Shown in pieces: positions 1 to 10,249 of a stretch of DNA of 64,000 bases (its first letter is position 1; each line of letters starts with the position of its first letter). A program made the position numbers and the translations under genes. Below the pieces are notes generated by a model. It saw only the letters and a list, made by a program, of their open reading frames with translations, was not told the DNA's origin and searched no databases. This DNA is from Hyphomonadaceae bacterium (GTDB lineage: Bacteria; Pseudomonadota; Alphaproteobacteria; Caulobacterales; Aquidulcibacteraceae): NCBI GenBank assembly GCA_023384105.1, contig JAHDXR010000001.1, positions 1-64,000 of the forward strand, given 5' to 3'.

Positions 1-240
1 CGATCAGACGACACAGCCTTCAAACCACTGACAGGCGGTCCAAATAGCGGCGCGTTTTGTGGTGCAGTGCAGCGTAGCAAACATCTGCCGCCAGCGGTGC
101 TGTTTTGGGGATGTTCCCTGACGCTTTTGCCCATGGTGCTGCAAAACGCCGCCCCGTTTCCGCATGCCTGGTAGGCCGGCCGCCAGTTGAACCTTCCGGC
201 GGGGAGGCTAGGGTCGCAGCAAAATTTCAGGGAACGCTCA
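1..240. other. Upstream region of NAD-glutamate dehydrogenase
   Basis: No gene is visible here. The stretch contains an imperfect inverted repeat: GCGGCGCGTTTTGTGGTGC at 47-65 can pair with most of the segment at 135-152 (GGTGCTGCAAAACGCCGC). It could be a leader structure or a degenerate intergenic repeat. I see no convincing -35/-10 pair. The reading frame of the dehydrogenase is open from a TTG at 187, but the ATG at 241 is the more likely start. Confidence 0.35.
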
Positions 241-3200
241 ATGGACGCCGCCGCGCAGGCCGCTCTCTCCGAGACGGCTGAGGATTTCGTCGCAACCGCA
301 GCTCAAGGGCCGTGGCCGGCCTTCAGGTCGAACGGAAAGATCGACGCCGCCGCGGAGGCGTTTCTGCGCGGCCTCTACGAGGACGCCTCGGCCGACGAAC
401 TGGGCGATCTCTCGCTCGCCGATCTCGCCGCGCTGGCGCACGATTTCTGGATCTGGCGCGCCGAGCGCGCGTCGGACGAACAGCTCACGCGCATCCGCCG
501 CGGCGTCGGCGCCGGCGCGCGCCAGATCGAGCGCGACGTTCTTGAGATCGTCGGCCCGGACATGCCGTTCCTGGTCGACTCGGTGATGGGCGAACTCGCC
601 GACCAGGGCGTCGCGGCGCTGGCGATGTTCCATCCCGTCGCGCCGTCGGCGACCGGGCAGGGGCGCGACTCGCTGATCCAGATTCACCTGCCGCGTCTTT
701 CCGCGCAGCGCGCGAAGGCGCTGCACGAAGGCGTGCGCGCGACCTTGGCCGACGTGCGCGACTCGGTGGCGGACTTCCACGCCATGCGCACGCGCATGCT
801 CGACTGCGCCGCCGAGCTTGAGCAGGCGAAGACCAACGCGCCGGAAGCGGAAGCCGCCGAGGCGGTGGCGCTGCTGCGCTGGCTCGCCGCCGACAAGTTC
901 ACCTTCCTCGGCGCGCGCGACTACAAGTACCAGCGCGATCCCGACGGTGGCTACAAGGCCGACGAGCCGGAAATCCTCTCGCACACCTGCCTCGGCGTGC
1001 TGCGCGACGTCGAGCGCTACGTGCTGCGCACCTCGGCCGAGCCGATGGTGCTGACGCCGGAACTGCGCCGCCTGGTGTCCGAGCCGGCGCCGCTGGTGGT
1101 GTCCAAGTCGACGCTGCGCGCGCGCGTGCACCGGCGCGCGACCGCCGACTATGTCGGCGTCAAGCGCTACAACGAGAATGGCGAGGCGATCGGCGAAGTC
1201 CGCTTCGTCGGCCTGTTCACCAGCGAGAGCTTCACCGAGCCGACGCGCAACATCCCGGTGCTGCGCCGCAAGGCCGAGTGGGTGATGGAGCAGGCGGGCT
1301 TCGCGCCCGGCGGCCACAACGCCAAGACGCTGCGCAAGATCATCGAATACTATCCGCGCGAAGAGCTGTGGCAGATGTCGCGCGAGGAGCTGCTGACGAT
1401 CTCGCGCGGCATCCTGCACCTGCTGGACCGCCCGCGCGCCCGCGTGTTCACCCGCCGCGACCGCTTCAACCGCTTCGTCACCGCGCTCGCCTACATCCCG
1501 AAGGACCGCTTCAACTCGGCGCTGCGCGAGCGCGTCGGCGAGGCGATCGCGCGCGCCTATGGCGGCGCGGTCGAGAGCTTCCAGCCGCAGCTCGGCGAAG
1601 GCCAGCTCGCGCGCGTGCTGTTCGTGATCGGCGACATCGAGAAGACCCGCCCCGATCCCGATCCGCGCGCGCTCGACGCCGAGATCGCCCAGCTCACCGA
1701 CACCTGGGAGGATGCGTTCTCCGCCGCGCTGCTGAAGTCCGAGCTGTTCGACGCGCCCGCGCGCGAGAACGCGGCCAACCGCTTCCAGGATGCGTTCACG
1801 GCGGCGTACCGCGAGCGCTATCCGGTCGAGGAGGCGCTGATCGACGCGGCCGAAATCCTCGGCGCCGAGGATCACGAGATCATCCGCGCCCGCGCCTATC
1901 GGCTGGCTGCCGACGCCGAGAACATCATGCGCTGCAAGTTCTATGCGCGCGGCGACATTCTGGCGCTCTCGGCCACGGTGCCGATTCTCGAAAACATGGG
2001 CCTGTTCGTCGATTCCGAGCTGAACTACGAACTGAGCCTGAAGGCGGGCCCGCTGCATCCGGCGCAGCGCATCTTCGTTCACGACATCGAGACCCGCACC
2101 GCCGACGGCAAACCGATCGATCTCGATCGCGCCGGCAGGATGTTCGAGCAGGCGTTCGCGGCGATCTGGAACGGCGCCGCCGAGAATGACGGCTTCAACC
2201 GGCTGATCCTGACCCTGCCGTGCTCGTGGCGCGAAGCGGCGCTGGTGCGCGCGCTGGCGCGCTTCCGCCAGCAGACCGGCCTCGATCCGTCGCAGGCGAT
2301 CCAGGAGCAGGCACTGGCCAACAATCCGAAGATCGCGGCGCTGATCCTGGCCTTCTTCAAGGCGCGGTTCGACCCGGGCCTGCCGGAGACGATGGAGACG
2401 CGCGAGACCCGCTCCAGCAAGCTCGAATTCATGATCGAGGCGGCGCTCAACGAAGTCGTCAGTCTCGACGAGGATCGCGCGCTGCGCCGCATCGCCCGCC
2501 TCGTCAAGGCGGTCACGCGCACGAACTATTATCAGCCGGGCGCGGACGGACAGCCGAAGGCGTACATGTCGTTCAAGATCGACTCCAACGCCGTGACCGA
2601 ACTGCCGGCGCCGAAGCCGTACCGCGAGATTTGGGTGGCGAGCCCGCAGGTCGAGGGCGTGCATCTGCGCTTCGGGCCGGTGGCGCGCGGCGGCCTGCGC
2701 TGGAGCGACCGGCGCGACGACTTCCGCGTCGAAGTGCTCGATCTGGTGAAGGCGCAGCAGGTGAAGAACGCCATCATCGTGCCGGTTGGCGCCAAGGGCG
2801 GCTTCTTTCCGAAGCGGCTGCCGCCGCGCGGCGCGCCGGGCTTCCAGGAAGCCGGCGTCGAAGCCTACAAGACCTTCCTGCGCGGCCTGCTCGACGTCAC
2901 CGACAATATCGCCGGCGACGCCATCGTCCCGCCGAAGAACGTGGTGCGCTGGGACGGCGACGATGCGTATCTCGTCGTCGCCGCCGACAAGGGTACGGCC
3001 ACATTCTCCGACATCGCCAACGGCATCAGCGCCGAATACGGCCACTGGCTGGGCGATGCGTTCGCCTCGGGCGGCTCGGTCGGCTACGACCACAAGGCGA
3101 TGGGCATCACCGCCCGCGGCGCCTGGGAGGCGGTGAAGCGCCACTTCCGCGAGATCGGCAAGAACATCCAGGACGAGGAATTCACCGTCATCGGCGTCGG

Positions 3201-5115
3201 CGACATGTCGGGCGACGTGTTCGGCAACGGCATGCTGCTGTCGCGCAAGATCCGCCTCGTCGCCGCGTTCGATCACCGCGACATCTTCATCGACCCCAAC
3301 CCGCAGAACGTCGAGAAGGCCTGGATCGAGCGCAAGCGGCTGTTCGATACGCCGCGTTCGAGCTGGCAGGACTATGACGGGAAACTGATCTCCAAGGGCG
3401 GCGGCGTGTTCTCGCGCAGCCTGAAGTCGATAGAGATTTCGCCGGAAGTTGCGGCGCTGACCGGCCTCGACAAGGCGCAGGTCACGCCGGTCGAACTGAT
3501 CTCGGCGCTGCTGAAGAGCCCGTGCGAGCTGCTGTGGTTCGGCGGCATCGGCGCCTACATCAAGGCGCGCAGCGAAACCAACGCCGACGTCGGCGACAAG
3601 ACCAACGACGCGCTGCGCGTCGACGCCGAAGATCTGCGCGCGCACGTGATCGGCGAGGGCGCCAATCTCGGCGTCACCCAGAAGGGCCGCATCGCCGCCG
3701 CCCGCAACGGCGTGCGCATCAACGCCGACGCGATCGACAATTCCGCCGGCGTCGACACCTCCGACCACGAGGTCAACATCAAAATCCTGCTGGCCGACGC
3801 GGTCCGCTCCGGCGCGCTGAAGCCGGAGGCGCGCGACAAGCTGCTCGAATCGATGACGGACGAGGTGGCGCATCTGGTGCTGGCCGACAATTACGACCAG
3901 ACCGGCGCACTCACGCTGGCGCAGGCCTCGGCTTCTGCCGATCTCGACAGCCACGAGCGCTTCATCCAGCGGCTGGAGGCGGCGGGCAAGCTGTCGCGGC
4001 GGGTCGAAGGCCTGCCCCCGGCGAGCGAGTTCGCCGCGCTTCGCGCCCAGGGGCTCGGCCTCACGCGGCCGGAACTGGCCAAGCTCATCGCCTACGCCAA
4101 GATCGACCTGTTCGATGCGCTGACGGCGGCCAAGGCGCCCGACGATCCGGCGTTCGCCGAGTCGTTGAAGCGCTACTTTCCGCAGGCGCTGTGGACGTAC
4201 GAAACGCAGATGCAAGGGCACCGGCTGCGGCGCGAGATCATCGCCACGCAGCTGGCGAACGATCTGGTCAACCGCTGCGGGCCGTCGTTCGTCGACCGGG
4301 TGAGGGAAGTCTCGCGCGCCGATGCGGTGACGATCGCGCTGTCGTTCGAGGCGGCGCGACGCATCTACGACCTGGAAGCGCTGGTCGACCGCATCAATGC
4401 GCTCGACAACAAGGCCCCGGCGGCGGCGCAGACGGCGCTGCACCAGCGCGTCGCCAAGGCGCTGCGCCGGCTCGCCAACTATCTCGCCCGCAACGCCGGC
4501 TTCGACGGCGATGCGCCGCCGTCGGTGCTGGATGTCGTCGCGCGCTATCGCGATGCGGTGGCCGAACAGCGCAAGACGATCTGGGACGAGATCAGCGCAG
4601 TCGAGCGCGCGCGCGTGGTCAGCGACCAGAACGCGCTGATGGAGCTGGGCGCGCCGCAAGACTTGGCGCAGGACGCGGCGCTGCTGACGCCGATGACGGC
4701 GGCGCTCGACATCGCCGACCTGGCGCGCCGGGCGCGCTGGCCGATCCACACGGCGGCGCAGCTGCACTGCATCGCCGGGGCCGAGTTCGGCATCGACGCG
4801 CTGCGCGACGCGGCCGGTTCGCTGACGCTGGAGCAGCACTGGGACCGCCTGGTGGTGCGCCGTGGGGCGGAGGAGTTCGCGGCGATCCAGCTGAAGCTCG
4901 CCGAAGCGGCGGCCGCCGCCATCGGCGCGCCGCCGAAAGCGGCGGACGCGGCCTGGGCGGCGGAGGCGGCGCGGACCTGGATCGCCTCGCTGGGCGCCCC
5001 GGCGCAGCGCGCGCGCAGCGCCTTCGCCGAGCTGGACCAGCAGGGGCCGTGGACGTTCGCGAAGCTGATGCTGATCTCGGCCGAACTCAACGCGCTCGCC
5101 GCCGCCGTGCGCTAA
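241..5115 (+). CDS. gdhZ: NAD-specific glutamate dehydrogenase (large, about 180 kDa type)
   Basis: The enzyme oxidatively deaminates glutamate to 2-oxoglutarate with NAD+, linking amino-acid catabolism to the TCA cycle in the cytoplasm. The 1,624-aa length is typical of the large bacterial NAD-GDH family (Bac_GDH). The catalytic domain is recognisable: ARGGLRWSDRRDDFR near residue 820, VGAKGGFFPKR near 850, GVGDMSGDVFGNGML near 985, and the Rossmann-side motif GEGANLGVTQKGRI near 1137. The long N-terminal third matches the regulatory ACT-like part of the family. The frame is open upstream to a TTG at 187; I prefer the ATG at 241, preceded by AGGGAACG. It converges on the next gene, the two stop codons overlapping. 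The symbol follows Caulobacter usage; gdhB would be equally acceptable. Confidence 0.95.
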   Translation: MDAAAQAALSETAEDFVATAAQGPWPAFRSNGKIDAAAEAFLRGLYEDASADELGDLSLADLAALAHDFWIWRAERASDEQLTRIRRGVGAGARQIERDVLEIVGPDMPFLVDSVMGELADQGVAALAMFHPVAPSATGQGRDSLIQIHLPRLSAQRAKALHEGVRATLADVRDSVADFHAMRTRMLDCAAELEQAKTNAPEAEAAEAVALLRWLAADKFTFLGARDYKYQRDPDGGYKADEPEILSHTCLGVLRDVERYVLRTSAEPMVLTPELRRLVSEPAPLVVSKSTLRARVHRRATADYVGVKRYNENGEAIGEVRFVGLFTSESFTEPTRNIPVLRRKAEWVMEQAGFAPGGHNAKTLRKIIEYYPREELWQMSREELLTISRGILHLLDRPRARVFTRRDRFNRFVTALAYIPKDRFNSALRERVGEAIARAYGGAVESFQPQLGEGQLARVLFVIGDIEKTRPDPDPRALDAEIAQLTDTWEDAFSAALLKSELFDAPARENAANRFQDAFTAAYRERYPVEEALIDAAEILGAEDHEIIRARAYRLAADAENIMRCKFYARGDILALSATVPILENMGLFVDSELNYELSLKAGPLHPAQRIFVHDIETRTADGKPIDLDRAGRMFEQAFAAIWNGAAENDGFNRLILTLPCSWREAALVRALARFRQQTGLDPSQAIQEQALANNPKIAALILAFFKARFDPGLPETMETRETRSSKLEFMIEAALNEVVSLDEDRALRRIARLVKAVTRTNYYQPGADGQPKAYMSFKIDSNAVTELPAPKPYREIWVASPQVEGVHLRFGPVARGGLRWSDRRDDFRVEVLDLVKAQQVKNAIIVPVGAKGGFFPKRLPPRGAPGFQEAGVEAYKTFLRGLLDVTDNIAGDAIVPPKNVVRWDGDDAYLVVAADKGTATFSDIANGISAEYGHWLGDAFASGGSVGYDHKAMGITARGAWEAVKRHFREIGKNIQDEEFTVIGVGDMSGDVFGNGMLLSRKIRLVAAFDHRDIFIDPNPQNVEKAWIERKRLFDTPRSSWQDYDGKLISKGGGVFSRSLKSIEISPEVAALTGLDKAQVTPVELISALLKSPCELLWFGGIGAYIKARSETNADVGDKTNDALRVDAEDLRAHVIGEGANLGVTQKGRIAAARNGVRINADAIDNSAGVDTSDHEVNIKILLADAVRSGALKPEARDKLLESMTDEVAHLVLADNYDQTGALTLAQASASADLDSHERFIQRLEAAGKLSRRVEGLPPASEFAALRAQGLGLTRPELAKLIAYAKIDLFDALTAAKAPDDPAFAESLKRYFPQALWTYETQMQGHRLRREIIATQLANDLVNRCGPSFVDRVREVSRADAVTIALSFEAARRIYDLEALVDRINALDNKAPAAAQTALHQRVAKALRRLANYLARNAGFDGDAPPSVLDVVARYRDAVAEQRKTIWDEISAVERARVVSDQNALMELGAPQDLAQDAALLTPMTAALDIADLARRARWPIHTAAQLHCIAGAEFGIDALRDAAGSLTLEQHWDRLVVRRGAEEFAAIQLKLAEAAAAAIGAPPKAADAAWAAEAARTWIASLGAPAQRARSAFAELDQQGPWTFAKLMLISAELNALAAAVR

Positions 5116-5927
5116 AGCGTTTCGAGCAGTTCGCGCAGCAGCGCGTGCTCGCGCTGGGTGGCGGCGGGATCGTAGCGGACGCGCGGATCTTCGGCGCGGT
5201 CGTCCTCGAATGCGTGGGTCGCGCCTTCGAACACGACGATCTCCATTTTGGCGCCGTGCGCGCGCTGGCGCTCCAGCACGCCGCGGGTGGGGCCGACGAT
5301 GTAGTCGCGCTCGGCGACGATGGCGAGCGTGCGCTTGGGCATGAACCGCCACGGCCGCCGGCCGGCATAGCTGCCGACGCTGGCGTACGGATAGACCAGC
5401 ATCGCGCCTGCAAGCCCGGCGAGCGGTTCGGCGGCAAGGCCGCTCAAGCCGGTGGCGCGCTCCATTTCATCGCGGCGCAGCGCCAGCGCGTCCATGACGG
5501 TCCAGCCGCCGTGGCTCCAGCCGATGGCGGCGAAGCGGGCGCCGTCGGCCCAGCCCTGCCGCCGCGCCCATTCCATCGCGGCGTAGAGATCGCCGGCGCG
5601 TTCGCGTCCGTGCAGGCGCATGCCGGTGCAGACGGTGGCGATCGCGGCGGCGCGGCTGATGCGGCGCGGCGCGTACGAGTCGATCTGCACCACGGCGGCG
5701 CCGGCGCGCACGGCTGCGTCGGCGACGTCGTTCTGGAACAGCCTTTGCCCGCCGCAGCCGTGCAGCGTGAACAGCACCGGGAACGGGCCGACGCCCTCGG
5801 GCCGCGTCACGGCGAAGTGCGGCGCGAGGCGTTCGATGCGCTGTTCCAGCGTTTCGGCGAAGGCGGCGACGGGCATCCAAAGTCCTGCGAGGAGCGTTAT
5901 CATTAAGATGGCGACGGCGCGGCGCAT
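5112..5927 (-). CDS. Secreted dienelactone-hydrolase-like alpha/beta hydrolase
   Basis: A 271-aa protein with an N-terminal signal peptide (hydrophobic residues 4-20, AxA-type end near 24) followed by an alpha/beta-hydrolase fold. The oxyanion region reads LFTLHGCGGQ, the nucleophile elbow GWSHGG puts the serine near residue 137, an acid candidate is in VAERDYIVG and the histidine is in THAFEDD near 237. This is the catalytic triad of the DLH family, and the export signal points to hydrolysis of an unknown ester in the periplasm. The start at 5927 was chosen because the longer frame runs into the divergent peroxidase gene and has no signal peptide. The substrate cannot be read from sequence. 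Confidence 0.8.
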   Translation of the reverse strand: MRRAVAILMITLLAGLWMPVAAFAETLEQRIERLAPHFAVTRPEGVGPFPVLFTLHGCGGQRLFQNDVADAAVRAGAAVVQIDSYAPRRISRAAAIATVCTGMRLHGRERAGDLYAAMEWARRQGWADGARFAAIGWSHGGWTVMDALALRRDEMERATGLSGLAAEPLAGLAGAMLVYPYASVGSYAGRRPWRFMPKRTLAIVAERDYIVGPTRGVLERQRAHGAKMEIVVFEGATHAFEDDRAEDPRVRYDPAATQREHALLRELLETL

Positions 5928-5985
5928 GGCGCAAGGCTGGCGCCGCCGCCGCGACGGCGCCAGACTGCGGCGCAGGGAGACAGAT

Positions 5986-6669
5986 ATGGGTTCCAAGCGA
6001 TTGAGCCTGGCGGCGTTCGCCGCAGCGGCCCTCGCCGCCTGCACCCAGGCGCCGGCGCCGCCTTCGTCCGAGGTTTCGGCCGAGCGCCAGGCGGCTGTCG
6101 CGGCCGCCGTCGAGGCGCAGCGCGCCGAATTCGCCGCTGCGCCCGATCCGGCCGGCGCCGATCCGGCCACCGCCTACCAGTTCGCGTTTCCGGGTCTTTT
6201 CCTCGAGCGCGTGCCGATGACGGCGTTCGAGGGCGAGGTGGTGATGGTGGTGAACACGGCCTCGCGCTGCGGGTTCACGCCGCAATATGAAGGGCTGCAG
6301 CAAATCTATGCCGAGTATCACGGCCGCGGCTTCGAGATCGTCGGCGTGCCGGCCAACAATTTCATGGGCCAGGAGCCGGGCTCGGCGGAAGAGATCCAGC
6401 AATTCTGCACGCTGAACTATGGCGTGACCTTCCCGATGGCGGCGAAGACCGACGTGATCGGCGAAAGCCGCCATCCGTTCTACGCCTGGGCGGAGGCGCA
6501 GCTCGGCGAAGCGGCGGCGCCGAAGTGGAACTTTCACAAGCTGCTGATCGGGCGCGACGGGCGCCTGATCGCCGCGTTCCCGACGCGGACGGAGCCGACG
6601 AGCGACGAGATGCGCGCCGCGATCGAAGCGGCGCTGAATGCGCCGGCGCCCCCGATTTCGCCGCATTAA
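5986..6669 (+). CDS. Glutathione peroxidase family lipoprotein
   Basis: A 227-aa thiol peroxidase of the GPx family, reducing hydroperoxides. The start ATG follows AGGGAG at good spacing. The N-terminus is a lipoprotein signal ending in LAAC (Cys near residue 18), so the enzyme is probably anchored in the cell envelope, which is unusual because most bacterial GPx proteins are cytoplasmic. The GPx active site is intact: peroxidatic Cys in SRCGFTPQY near residue 95, Gln in NFMGQEPG near 129 and the Trp-Asn pair in WNFHKLLIGRDG near 181. Bacterial Cys-GPx proteins usually use thioredoxin rather than glutathione. It is divergent from the DLH-like gene with 58 bp between them. Confidence 0.88.
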   Translation: MGSKRLSLAAFAAAALAACTQAPAPPSSEVSAERQAAVAAAVEAQRAEFAAAPDPAGADPATAYQFAFPGLFLERVPMTAFEGEVVMVVNTASRCGFTPQYEGLQQIYAEYHGRGFEIVGVPANNFMGQEPGSAEEIQQFCTLNYGVTFPMAAKTDVIGESRHPFYAWAEAQLGEAAAPKWNFHKLLIGRDGRLIAAFPTRTEPTSDEMRAAIEAALNAPAPPISPH

Positions 6670-6681
6670 CGCGCTGCGTGG

Positions 6682-6713
6682 CGTCGTGCTTCGACAAGCT
6701 CGGCATGACCGAC
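6682..6713. repeat. Short intergenic palindrome-type repeat fragment
   Basis: The segment between the peroxidase and purH stops contains GTGCTTCGACAAGCTCGGC followed by ATGAC. This resembles half of the TTCGACAAGCTC-type intergenic repeats found in many alphaproteobacterial genomes. Only one copy is seen in this window, so the assignment is weak. Confidence 0.35.
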
Positions 6714-6722
6714 GGCCCTTTG

Positions 6723-8309
6723 TCAGTGCCTAAAATGGCGCATCCCCGTGAACACCATGGCGACGCCGGCGTCGTCGGCGGCTTTGATGACTTCGTCGTC
6801 GCGGATCGAGCCGCCGGGCTGGATGACGGAGGTCGCGCCGGCTTCCACCGCTTGCAGCAGGCCGTCGGGGAAGGGGAAGAAGGCGTCTGACGCGCAGGCC
6901 GAGCCGTCGGCGAGCGAGCCTGGCTTCTTGGCCATTTCCGCCGCTTCCTTGGCGCGGAGGGCGGCGATGCGCGCGGAATCGCGGCGGTTCATCTGGCCCG
7001 CGCCGATGCCGGCGGTCCGGCCGTCGCGCGCGTAGACGATCGCGTTCGATTTCACGTGCTTGCAGACGGTGAAAGCGAACAGGAGATCGCGCATCTGCGC
7101 GTCGGTCGGCGCGCGCTTGGTGACGATCTTCAGATCGTCTCTGGCGACGCGGCCGATGTCGCGGTCCTGCACCAGGAAGCCGCCGGCGAGCGTCTTGCAG
7201 GTGAGGCCGCGCCGGCCCGGATCGGGCAGGCCGCCGGCGATCAGCAGGCGCAGGTTCTTCTTCTTCGCGAATACGGCGACGGCGTCTTCGTCCGCGTCCG
7301 GGGCGATCACCACTTCGGTGAAGATGTCGATCATGCGCTCGGCAGCGGCCTTGTCGAGCTTGCGGTTCACCGCGATGATGCCGCCGAACGCCGACACCGG
7401 ATCGCATTCGAGCGCGCGCGCGTAGGCTTCCGCCAGATCGGCGCCCAAAGCGACGCCGCACGGATTGGCGTGCTTGATGATGGCGACGGCGGCGCTGTCC
7501 TTCGGATCGAATTCGGCGACCAGTTCGAAGGCGGCGTCGGTGTCGTTGAGGTTGTTGTAGCTCAGCTCCTTGCCTTGCAGCTGCTTCGCCGTGGCGACGC
7601 CGAAGCGCTGCTCGCCATTGGTGTAGAAGGCCGCGCTCTGGTGGCTGTTTTCGCCGTAGCGCAAGGTCTGCTTCAGCTTGCCGCCGAACGCGCGCCAGGT
7701 CGGCGCGGTCTCGCCCAGCTGTTCGGCGTACCAGGACGAGATCGCCGCATCGTAGGCGCCGGTGCGCGAAAACGCTTTCGCCGCGAGCTTCTTGCGCAGC
7801 GCCAGCGTCGTGCCGCCGTGCTGCTTCGCTTCGGCGAGGATGGCTTCCATGTCTTCGGCGTCGGTGGCGACGGCGATGAAGCCGTAATTCTTGGCGGCGG
7901 CGCGGATCATGGCCGGGCCGCCGATGTCGACATTCTCGATGCAGGTGTCGAAATCGGCGCCGCGCGCGACCGTGGCCTCGAACGGGTAGAGGTTCACGTA
8001 GAGCACGTCGAAGCCTTCGATGCCGTGCTGTTCCATCGCCCGGGCGTGCTCGGGATTGTCGCGCAGCGCGAGCAGGCCGCCATGCACTTTCGGGTGCAGC
8101 GTCTTCACGCGGCCGTCCATCATTTCCGGAAAGCCGGTGACGGCGGAGACGTCCTCCACCTTGAGCCCGGCGCCGGCGATCGCCGTCTTGGTGCCGCCGG
8201 TTGAAACGAGCGCGGCGCCCAGTTCCGAGAGCGCCCTGGCGTGCTCGATCAGGCCGGTCTTGTCGGACACCGAAATGAGCGCGCGCTTGATGGGAAGGAT
8301 GTCGGTCAT
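6723..8309 (-). CDS. purH: Bifunctional AICAR formyltransferase / IMP cyclohydrolase
   Basis: Catalyses the last two steps of de novo purine synthesis: 10-formyl-THF-dependent formylation of AICAR and ring closure to IMP. The 528-aa length is standard. The N-terminal cyclohydrolase domain (MGS-like fold, residues 1-200) opens with [12 protein letters not shown] and has STGGTKTAI and [16 protein letters not shown]. The C-terminal transformylase has the Lys-His motif in IIKHANPCG near residue 280 and ends near the conserved MRHFRH. The start is the ATG giving [11 protein letters not shown]; the frame upstream only reads through a palindromic repeat. It lies downstream of the rpe-heparinase group on the same strand, separated by a repeat pair, so it probably has its own promoter or reads through. 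Confidence 0.97.
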   Translation of the reverse strand: MTDILPIKRALISVSDKTGLIEHARALSELGAALVSTGGTKTAIAGAGLKVEDVSAVTGFPEMMDGRVKTLHPKVHGGLLALRDNPEHARAMEQHGIEGFDVLYVNLYPFEATVARGADFDTCIENVDIGGPAMIRAAAKNYGFIAVATDAEDMEAILAEAKQHGGTTLALRKKLAAKAFSRTGAYDAAISSWYAEQLGETAPTWRAFGGKLKQTLRYGENSHQSAAFYTNGEQRFGVATAKQLQGKELSYNNLNDTDAAFELVAEFDPKDSAAVAIIKHANPCGVALGADLAEAYARALECDPVSAFGGIIAVNRKLDKAAAERMIDIFTEVVIAPDADEDAVAVFAKKKNLRLLIAGGLPDPGRRGLTCKTLAGGFLVQDRDIGRVARDDLKIVTKRAPTDAQMRDLLFAFTVCKHVKSNAIVYARDGRTAGIGAGQMNRRDSARIAALRAKEAAEMAKKPGSLADGSACASDAFFPFPDGLLQAVEAGATSVIQPGGSIRDDEVIKAADDAGVAMVFTGMRHFRH

Positions 8310-8321
8310 GGCGTGGTCTCT

Positions 8322-8492
8322 ACTCTCCCTCTCCCCTTGAGGGGAGGGGGCAGGGGTGAAGCGCCGCGTTCGGCGGAATGGAATCAAGTGCGGGCAGTGT
8401 TGTGGTTTGAAGGAGAGGCGCAAGCGCCGCGCCGCGTCCTCCGATGTCGCGCGTCACCCCGCCCCCAACCCCCTCCCCTCGAGGGGAGGGGG
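8322..8492. repeat. Pair of oppositely oriented CCCCTCCCC/GGGGAGGGG palindromic repeats
   Basis: Two palindromes flank about 110 bp between purH and the heparinase-like gene. The first (8328-8350) is CTCTCCCC-TTGA-GGGGAGGG followed by CAGGGGTG. The second (8469-8492) is CCCCTCCCC-TCGA-GGGGAGGGG preceded by CACCCCGCCCCCAA. The flanking G-rich and C-rich extensions show they are the same unit in inverted orientation, so the whole stretch could fold into one long structure. Other copies lie inside rsmB (12420-12536) and between hutG and hutI (33405-33432). The 8493-8567 remainder shows no gene. Confidence 0.75.
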
Positions 8493-8567
8493 CTTTGAGT
8501 ATGCGGCCGTTTTGGCGCTGTAGGATAAGCCGATCTCGGACCGCGGGTCTGAAGATCCGCGGTCCGT

Positions 8568-10244
8568 TTACGCCGAGCGCGCCAGGGCCCAGCGGATGCG
8601 GTTGGGCGGGGCGAGGCCGTGGCCGAGCGGGTCGGCGCCGCCGGAGAGCGTGATCTGGCAGGTGTCGCGCGGGAAGTGGCCGCCCCAGTAGGTCGAGGGC
8701 TCGATGTTGATCAGCGGCGCGTCGGTGCGCAGCCGCCAGGCCTGGCCGCCGGGCGTTTCCAGCAGCGCCATCTGGTGCTCGATCAGCTGCGCCCGCACCG
8801 ACGGATGCAGATGGAAGCGGATCATGTAGGGAATCTCGCCCTTGGGCGTCGGCCCCTTGTGCTTCTGCGGACGGATCAGCTCGTCGATGCCGCGCAGGTT
8901 GCGGCCTTCGTGGTCGATGAACAGGTAGCGCCGGTGCATGAGGCCGAAGGCGGCGCGGTAGCCGTCGTGGCGGCCCTGAACGGTGATGCCGGCGTCGTCG
9001 GCGGAACGGCGGACGTCGTCGAGCGTGGGGCCGACCAGACGCGGGCTGCCCTTGCCGCGCCGGTCCTCCAGCGCAGCCGACAGCGCGTCGCCGAGCGAGA
9101 GCGTGGAATGCGCGTTGGTGGCGCGCGCGGCCTGGCGCGCGTCGGGGGCCAGCTCGCGGCCGGCGCCGATATTGACGATCAGCCGCTCGCGCTCGCTCGA
9201 CATCTCGAACGCCAGCGCGCTCGCGTGCGCGCGCTCGGCGTAGGAGAGCGGCGGCGCGCCGCCGACGTCGAACAGCACGCGCAGCGCGCCGCCTTCGAGG
9301 CGCTGGAAGCCGGTATGGTTGCCGAACTGGAAGTTGCGGACCTCGCCGCCGCAACGCTCGAGCGCCGCGTCGATCGACGCGGCCGAGCTTTCCGAGCCGC
9401 CGTGAAAGCAGGCGAGACCGCCGTCGCCCAGGCGCAGCATGCGCAGCATGTTGGCGAGCTTCGGCAGCGTTTCGCCGAGGATGCGCTGCGGCTCTGCGAG
9501 CGCGTCCTGCGCGGTGGTGATGTCGAAGATCGCTTTCGCCAGCGCTTCCGGCGATCGCGACATGTGGCCGCCGTCGGGGAAGAACTGCTTGGCGCAGGCT
9601 TCGATCAGCATCTCCTCGCCTTGCTCGGCGAGGCGCGCGGGATCGCCGAGCCCTGCGGCGCCGGCGAGGATCAGGGCGGCGCCGGCCTTGATCGAGCCGA
9701 GATGGCGCTCGCTGAGTTCGCCGTGCGCCAGCATCAGGAGCCGCGCCTGGCGCGCGAGCGAACGCAGCAGCGCCGGCCGCAGCTCCGGCGCGCCGCGCTC
9801 GAACGCGGGCCGGCCCCAGCAGAGCAGGGCGTAGACGCGCTCGGCGGTGAGTTCGGGATCCCAGGCGATCTCGTCCCATTCGCCGAAGGCGCCGACCCAT
9901 TCGTCGACCAGAGCGGCGATGCGCACGTCGGCGAGGGGGCCGAGCGCGGCGAGGTCGATCAGCCAGTTGAACGAGTGCAGCCGCGCGGTGAAGTGGCGCG
10001 AGGGATGCGTGAGCGCCCAGGGCGACACGAACTCGCCGCGGATGTGCTCGGCGCCGATGCGCCAGCGGCCGGAAAGGATGTCGCGGCCGCGGTCGACATT
10101 GCCGGTGCGCGGATCGCGGCCCCAGCGCTCGATGCGGTCGGGCGCTGGGACCTCGCCGAGGCGGATGCGGTGAAACGGATTGGCGCGCCAGTGCTCGCTC
10201 GCGGCGATGGGCCGGGGCGGCCGGGGGGAGGCCGGGGCGTTCAC
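8568..10244 (-). CDS. Heparinase II/III family protein
   Basis: A 558-aa protein of the heparinase II/III-like family (polysaccharide lyase fold: alpha/alpha toroid followed by a beta-sheet domain). The N-terminal half is helical with the conserved HSFNWLIDL and an FFPDGGHMSRSPE-type motif; the C-terminal half carries HDGYRAAFGLMHRR and FHLHPSV. The start is GTG at 10244, 5 bp after the rpe stop, so the two genes are co-transcribed. Alphaproteobacteria carry this gene close to rsmB and purH. The natural substrate is unknown; a role in surface polysaccharide or cell-wall turnover is only inferred. No clear signal peptide is seen. Confidence 0.85.
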   Translation of the reverse strand: MNAPASPRPPRPIAASEHWRANPFHRIRLGEVPAPDRIERWGRDPRTGNVDRGRDILSGRWRIGAEHIRGEFVSPWALTHPSRHFTARLHSFNWLIDLAALGPLADVRIAALVDEWVGAFGEWDEIAWDPELTAERVYALLCWGRPAFERGAPELRPALLRSLARQARLLMLAHGELSERHLGSIKAGAALILAGAAGLGDPARLAEQGEEMLIEACAKQFFPDGGHMSRSPEALAKAIFDITTAQDALAEPQRILGETLPKLANMLRMLRLGDGGLACFHGGSESSAASIDAALERCGGEVRNFQFGNHTGFQRLEGGALRVLFDVGGAPPLSYAERAHASALAFEMSSERERLIVNIGAGRELAPDARQAARATNAHSTLSLGDALSAALEDRRGKGSPRLVGPTLDDVRRSADDAGITVQGRHDGYRAAFGLMHRRYLFIDHEGRNLRGIDELIRPQKHKGPTPKGEIPYMIRFHLHPSVRAQLIEHQMALLETPGGQAWRLRTDAPLINIEPSTYWGGHFPRDTCQITLSGGADPLGHGLAPPNRIRWALARSA

Positions 10245-10249
10245 GAGGC

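Noticed and set aside
238-5352. A 1,704-codon open frame antisense to the glutamate dehydrogenase
   Set aside because: It is an Arg/Ala/His/Leu-rich mirror of a GC-rich gene with strong GDH motifs on the other strand. No family resemblance or start signal supports it.
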